Shown piece by piece: positions 13,812-17,125 of a stretch of 17,125 nt of DNA. The stretch is taken from contig DASZOV010000055.1 in the NCBI GenBank assembly GCA_035550595.1, positions 1 through 17,125 on the forward strand. The letters run 5' to 3'. Origin of the DNA: CALFMR01 sp035550595. Lineage in GTDB: Bacteria > Acidobacteriota > Vicinamibacteria > Vicinamibacterales > SCN-69-37. The translations under genes were made by a program, and so were the position numbers. The notes below the pieces were generated by a model that did not search any database, was not told where the DNA came from, and worked only from the letters and a program-made list of their open reading frames with translations. How positions within the stretch are numbered: the first letter of the stretch is position 1; each line of letters starts with the position of its first letter.

Positions 13812-15067
13812 CACTCGTCCCACTGCCGCAAATCCGCGGCGGTCTGTCGCCGTCGAACGAGGCGGGCGCGCCCCCGATCGACGAGGACCTCGGCCGCCAG
13901 CGGCCGCCGGTTGTAGTTGGACGCCATGACGGCGCCGTAGGCGCCAGCGTCACGCACGACCAACAGGTCGCCGACCTCGAGCGGCGGAAGATCGCGCTGA
14001 GTACCGAGCGTGTCAGCGGTCTCGCACACGGGACCGACGACATCGGCACGGACCGGCGAGCCCGGACGCGGCCGCACGGCATCGACGCGATGCCACGCGC
14101 CGTAGAGCGCCGGCCGGATGAGATCGTTCATGCCGGCGTCGACGATGACGAAACGCTCGCCTCCCGCCTGCGACTTGAGGTCCACGACTTCGGTCAGGAG
14201 CACGCCGCACGGACCGACGAGCCATCGCCCCGGCTCGAGCAGCAGACGCAGACCTGATCGCCGAATGGCAGGCAGGATGGCCGCGGCATAGGCTTCGGGC
14301 GAGAGCGTCGGCTGATCGGGACGGTAGGCGATGCCGAGACCGCCGCCCGCGTCGAGGTGTTCGAGTGGCACGCCCTCGCTCATCAGGCTGCGCGCGAGGT
14401 CGGTGACCAGATCCACCGCTCGCGCGATGGGCTCGGGTGCCGTGATCTGCGAGCCGATGTGCACGTGCAGTCCGACGACGCGTACAGACGGTCGGGCCGA
14501 CATCTCGCGAACGAGCGCGCGCGCATCGGCGATCGACATGCCGAACTTCGTGGCCGACGATCCCGTCGCGATGTGCGGGTGGGTCCCAGCGTCGACGTCA
14601 GGATTCACGCGCACGGCCACGCGTACGGTCCGGCCGGCGGCCGTGGCCAGAGCGGCGATGCGCGACAGCTCGCCCGGCGACTCGACGTTGACGGCGGCCA
14701 GGTCCAGCGCCACCGCGCGTTCGAGTTCGGCGCGCGTCTTTCCCACGCCCGTGAACACGATGGCGCGCGGGTCGAATCCGGCAGCAAGCGCGAGCTCGAT
14801 CTCCCCGCCGGAGTTGGCGTCCGCGCTGGCCCCGAGCTCGCGCAGGCGGCGCAGGATGGCGAGCGTCGCGTTCGCCTTGATGGCATAGTGCAGCGTGTGG
14901 GGAACGCCGGCGAACGGCGCCTCGAACGCCTGATAGCGCTCGGCCAGGAGCGCGCCGCTGTAGACGTAGACCGGCGTGCCGGCCGAAGCGGCGATGTCGG
15001 GAAGCCCGACGCCGTCGCACGTCAGGATGCCGTTGTCGTAGACGAAGCCCGCCACAGGACCGGCCAT
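13811..15067 (-). CDS. lysA: Diaminopimelate decarboxylase
   Basis: A 418-residue PLP enzyme removing CO2 from meso-diaminopimelate to give lysine, the last step of that pathway. The PLP lysine is K64 in HYAIKAN. Other conserved parts are HVHIGSQI at 201-208, DAGGGLGIAY (239-248, phosphate site), EPGRWLVGPCGVL (278-290), DAGMNDLIRPALYGA, the second-subunit active-site CETAD (C348) and the C-terminal YGAVMASNYNRR. Length is normal. The start ATG at 15067 has only a weak GAG four bases upstream. It is transcribed divergently from the sigma factor gene and leads into tmk by a TGATG junction. Confidence 0.96.
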   Translation of the reverse strand: MAGPVAGFVYDNGILTCDGVGLPDIAASAGTPVYVYSGALLAERYQAFEAPFAGVPHTLHYAIKANATLAILRRLRELGASADANSGGEIELALAAGFDPRAIVFTGVGKTRAELERAVALDLAAVNVESPGELSRIAALATAAGRTVRVAVRVNPDVDAGTHPHIATGSSATKFGMSIADARALVREMSARPSVRVVGLHVHIGSQITAPEPIARAVDLVTDLARSLMSEGVPLEHLDAGGGLGIAYRPDQPTLSPEAYAAAILPAIRRSGLRLLLEPGRWLVGPCGVLLTEVVDLKSQAGGERFVIVDAGMNDLIRPALYGAWHRVDAVRPRPGSPVRADVVGPVCETADTLGTQRDLPPLEVGDLLVVRDAGAYGAVMASNYNRRPLAAEVLVDRGRARLVRRRQTAADLRQWDE

Positions 15068-15147
15068 TGTACTCGCAGCGGGCCGGAATCCCCGCGCACC
15101 GCGCCGGACGCGCGGCCGAAGATCCGGCGGGACGCGCGACGTCGGTC

Positions 15148-15156
15148 TGGTATCAT
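15148..15156 (+). promoter_or_regulatory. Extended -10 promoter of the sigma factor operon
   Basis: TGG followed by TATCAT (15151-15156) matches the extended -10 pattern TGnTATAAT with five of six bases. There is no good -35 box at the usual spacing, as is allowed for extended -10 promoters. Transcription would start near 15163, about 15 bases before the ATG at 15178, leaving a short pyrimidine-rich leader with no Shine-Dalgarno. The rest of the lysA-sigma gap (15068-15147) holds only GC-rich sequence. Confidence 0.45.
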
Positions 15157-15177
15157 CCGAATCTTTCCCGTTTCCCG

Positions 15178-15801
15178 ATGTCGAGTGATCCGCCCCTTGC
15201 GCCGCCGAGCGACATCGACGCGCTGATCGCGCGCTGCCTGGCTGGCGATCAGACCGCCTGGGAGGAGATCGTGCGCCGGCACTGGCGCAAGGTGTTCAAC
15301 CTCGCCTACAAATTCGTCGGCCGTCACGACGAGGCCGAGGATCTGACGCAGGACATCTTCCTCAAGATCTTCAAGGCGCTGCACACGTTCGACCAGCGGG
15401 CGAACTTCCAGACCTGGCTCATCAGCATCAGCCGCAATCTCTGCATCGACCACTACCGCAGCGTCCGGAAGGAACGCGAGACCATGGCGCGCGACGTCAA
15501 CGCCGCCGACCTCTCGCCGGCGTCGCACGATCGCGGTCCCTACGGGCAGCTCGAGCAGAGCGATCTGCGACATCTCATCCGCGAGGCGCTGAACGGCCTC
15601 GCGCCCGCCCTGCGCGAGGCCGTCATGTTGCGCGACCTGCAGGAGTTTTCCTATCAGGAGATCGCCGACCGCCTGCAGTTGCCGGAAGGGACCGTCAAGT
15701 CGCGCATCAACCGCGGGCGGCTCGAGCTCGCCCGCCAGATCAAGCGGCTGCAGACAGTCGGCGCGGCGGCCCGCACGCCGCCGCACGGAGACCACGCATG
15801 A
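15178..15801 (+). CDS. ECF-type (sigma-70 family) RNA polymerase sigma factor
   Basis: A 207-residue sigma factor with only regions 2 and 4. Region 2 (about 15-100) includes WRKVFNLAYKFVGRHDEAED, LTQDIFLKIFKAL and FQTWLISISRNLCIDHYR. Region 4 (about 135-190) includes LAPALREAVMLRDLQEFSYQ and IADRLQLPEGTVKSRINRGR, which binds the -35 box. The ATG at 15178 is chosen because a good extended -10 lies just upstream; the longer frame from 15067 would start inside the lysA leader and upstream of that -10. The stop overlaps the STAS gene (ATGA), implying coupled expression. No transmembrane anti-sigma factor follows. The regulon is unknown, so no symbol is given. Confidence 0.9.
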   Translation: MSSDPPLAPPSDIDALIARCLAGDQTAWEEIVRRHWRKVFNLAYKFVGRHDEAEDLTQDIFLKIFKALHTFDQRANFQTWLISISRNLCIDHYRSVRKERETMARDVNAADLSPASHDRGPYGQLEQSDLRHLIREALNGLAPALREAVMLRDLQEFSYQEIADRLQLPEGTVKSRINRGRLELARQIKRLQTVGAAARTPPHGDHA

Positions 15802-16139
15802 ACCTCACCACGTCACACGTCGACGGCGCCGCCGTCATCCAGGTGAACGAAGCCCGTCTCACCTCGCCCATGCTGGCCGACTTCGCGGCGGCGGCTTCGG
15901 GCCTCATCAGCCACGGCACCGATCGCCTCGTCGTCGATCTGAGCGCCGTCGGCTACGTCGACAGCGCCACGATCGGCCTGCTGATGGATCTCTATCGCCA
16001 GGCGACGGCGGCCGGCGGCAGCGTGAAGCTCGCCGGCGTGCAGAAGCGCGTCGAGACGATGCTCACGATGACCGGCGCGCACCAGTTCCTGGAGCTGCAC
16101 CCGGACCGGGCGTCGGCGTTGTCGAGTTTTGGAGGCTAG
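15798..16139 (+). CDS. STAS-domain anti-sigma-factor antagonist (SpoIIAA/RsbV-like)
   Basis: A 113-residue single STAS domain. It resembles antagonists that bind an anti-sigma kinase and so free a sigma factor. The conserved switch helix region reads VGYVDSATIGLLMDLYR, where D55-S56 aligns with the DS of the DSSG motif; S56 is the likely phosphorylation site. The next residues, AT instead of SG, deviate from the usual motif. LVVDLSAVGYVD (44-55) is the typical beta strand before it. Start overlaps the sigma stop (ATGA) with GGAG eight bases upstream. The partner kinase (RsbW/SpoIIAB-like) is not in the window. Confidence 0.88.
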   Translation: MNLTTSHVDGAAVIQVNEARLTSPMLADFAAAASGLISHGTDRLVVDLSAVGYVDSATIGLLMDLYRQATAAGGSVKLAGVQKRVETMLTMTGAHQFLELHPDRASALSSFGG

Positions 16140-16141
16140 CG

Positions 16142-16456
16142 ATGCGCGTCATCACGACGTTGTCGGGCGAACGCGTCGAGTTGGACGGCGACGTGCTCGC
16201 CGTCATCGAAGCCATCTCGCGCGCACTCGCGCGCCGCACGGCGCTCGAATACGGCTTCGAGGACGTCGACCGCGAAATTCAGCACCTCGTGGCGCAGTTG
16301 ACCGACGAGGAATTACGGATCTATCTGCGCGAGAGCCTGTTCATGAGCTTCAACCGCTTCGAGAACGACCGCATGACGGCCATCATCCGCCGCGCACGGC
16401 GCGCCGCCGATGACACGGCGGCCACCGGGGAACACGGCACGCCGGACGGCGAATAG
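16142..16456 (+). CDS. Unknown small helical protein in the sigma/STAS operon
   Basis: A 104-residue protein I do not recognise. It opens with a short possible beta hairpin (MRVITTLSGERVELDGD) and is then mainly helical and charged: VLAVIEAISRALARR, VDREIQHLVAQLTDEELRIY and NDRMTAIIRRARRAADD. There is no signal peptide or membrane segment, so it should be cytoplasmic. GGAGG, inside the end of the STAS gene, sits five bases before the ATG, and the STAS stop is only two bases upstream. This supports a real gene in the same operon. By context it may act on the sigma/STAS pathway, but nothing in its sequence shows an anti-sigma or kinase domain. Confidence 0.7.
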   Translation: MRVITTLSGERVELDGDVLAVIEAISRALARRTALEYGFEDVDREIQHLVAQLTDEELRIYLRESLFMSFNRFENDRMTAIIRRARRAADDTAATGEHGTPDGE

Positions 16457-16480
16457 CGATCGCGGAGGAAGCCGATGAGG

Positions 16481-17125
16481 TCAGTGCGTCGTTGGCTGGC
16501 CGGCGAGCGCACGCGCGGGCCGGGCCGCGCGCATGTCCTCGGCGCCCGGCAGTTCGACGAAACGCCACGCGTCGCGTTGCTTGACCATCTCGGCCGCGAA
16601 CGCCGTGTGCAGCGCATGGCCGCCGCAGTGCACGACGAGATGGCCGAGCACGGGATGGCCGACGAGCGCGAGGTCGCCGATGACGTCCAGGATCTTGTGG
16701 CGCACGAACTCGTCCTCGAACCGCAGCGGGTTGAGCACGCCCGTCTCGCCGAGCACGATCGCGTTCTCGAGCGAGCCGCCGAGCGCGAGCCCGCGCTGGC
16801 GCAGCATCTCGACTTCCTTCAGGAACCCGAACGTCCGCGCGGGCGCAATCTCGTCGATGAACACGCGTTCGTCGAGGTCCAGCGTCTTCTGCTGGTGCCG
16901 CAGGAGCGGATGGTCGAAGCTGATGCTGTAGGTGATCTTGAAGCGATCGGCTGGATAAATCGCGATGCGCTTGTCGCCCTGCTCCACCTGGATGGGCCGC
17001 AGGATCTCGATCGTCCGCCGCGGCGCGCTCAGGTCCTTCACGCCCGCGTCTTGAATCAGGTAGACCCAGGGCGCCGCGCTGCCATCCATGATCGGCACTT
17101 CCGGATGGTTCAACTCGACGCTCGC
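16481..17125 (-). CDS. lpxC: UDP-3-O-acyl-N-acetylglucosamine deacetylase LpxC (partial, N-terminus outside window)
   Basis: The 3' 214 codons of the zinc deacetylase that makes the first committed step of lipid A synthesis. The frame stays open through the window edge: VELNHPEVPIMDGSA at its visible start is the LpxC block following the missing first domain. The second domain has FDHPLLRHQQ, RTFGFLKEVEMLRQRGLALG, ENAIVLG and RFEDEFVRHKILDVIGDLAL; the last has His and Asp corresponding to two zinc ligands (E. coli H238, D242). The later GHALH carries the catalytic-type His (E. coli H265). The first zinc His and catalytic Glu lie upstream and cannot be checked. A non-conserved C-terminal tail follows. 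It is convergent with the 104-aa gene, with a 24-base gap. It marks the organism as having lipid A. Confidence 0.95.
   Translation of the reverse strand, partial: ASVELNHPEVPIMDGSAAPWVYLIQDAGVKDLSAPRRTIEILRPIQVEQGDKRIAIYPADRFKITYSISFDHPLLRHQQKTLDLDERVFIDEIAPARTFGFLKEVEMLRQRGLALGGSLENAIVLGETGVLNPLRFEDEFVRHKILDVIGDLALVGHPVLGHLVVHCGGHALHTAFAAEMVKQRDAWRFVELPGAEDMRAARPARALAGQPTTH

Noticed and set aside
1..17125. CRISPR array, insertion sequence, phage or toxin-antitoxin or defence genes
   Set aside because: No regularly spaced repeats, terminal inverted repeats, transposase or defence-type motifs are visible; every long frame is accounted for by the listed genes.

Overview
This is a high-GC, gene-dense bacterial chromosome segment made almost entirely of housekeeping genes. 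It suggests a Gram-negative (diderm) organism, because it carries the 3' part of lpxC (lipid A synthesis), a probable lipoprotein and two Sec-exported proteins. The tRNA methyltransferase is the folate-dependent TrmFO rather than TrmA. Together with the high GC content and the style of the proteins, this points by inference to Acidobacteriota (Vicinamibacteria-like) or a deltaproteobacterial-type lineage. No rRNA, tRNA, CRISPR array, insertion sequence or prophage was found, and no gene-free stretch exceeds 300 bases.

Layout. (1) Positions 1-1477, + strand: the tail of a histidine kinase and its NtrC-type sigma-54 activator. (2) Positions 1483-8288, - strand: the block dprA, topA, (lectin-like secreted protein), trmFO, xerC. 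The dprA-topA-trmFO-xerC order is a known conserved neighbourhood; here a co-directional exported lectin-like gene sits between topA and trmFO. (3) Positions 8447-9560, + strand: a small exported TPR protein overlapping a probable lipoprotein. (4) Positions 9686-12463, + strand: the translation and ribosome-assembly cluster rplU, rpmA, obgE, nadD, rsfS, the last three joined by ATGA stop/start overlaps. (5) comF (+) converges on and overlaps tmk (-). tmk is translationally coupled to lysA (-). (6) An ECF-type sigma factor, a STAS anti-sigma-factor antagonist and an unknown 104-aa protein (+), ending tail to tail with lpxC (-).

The genes cover chromosome maintenance (topA, xerC), DNA uptake and processing (dprA, comF), tRNA and ribosome biogenesis (trmFO, rplU, rpmA, obgE, rsfS), cofactor and nucleotide supply (nadD, tmk), diaminopimelate decarboxylation (lysA) and regulation (NtrC-type regulator, sigma/STAS pair).

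The most noteworthy non-coding signal is a compact, fully nested 72-nt multi-helix structure (9596-9667) directly upstream of the rplU Shine-Dalgarno. It has the shape expected of a ribosomal-protein autoregulatory leader. A second long nested hairpin fills almost the whole rpmA-obgE gap. The other unusual points are the lectin gene inside the topA block, a roughly 24-residue insertion in TrmFO, a 98-base comF/tmk antisense overlap, and an ECF sigma factor paired with a STAS protein but no visible anti-sigma factor.
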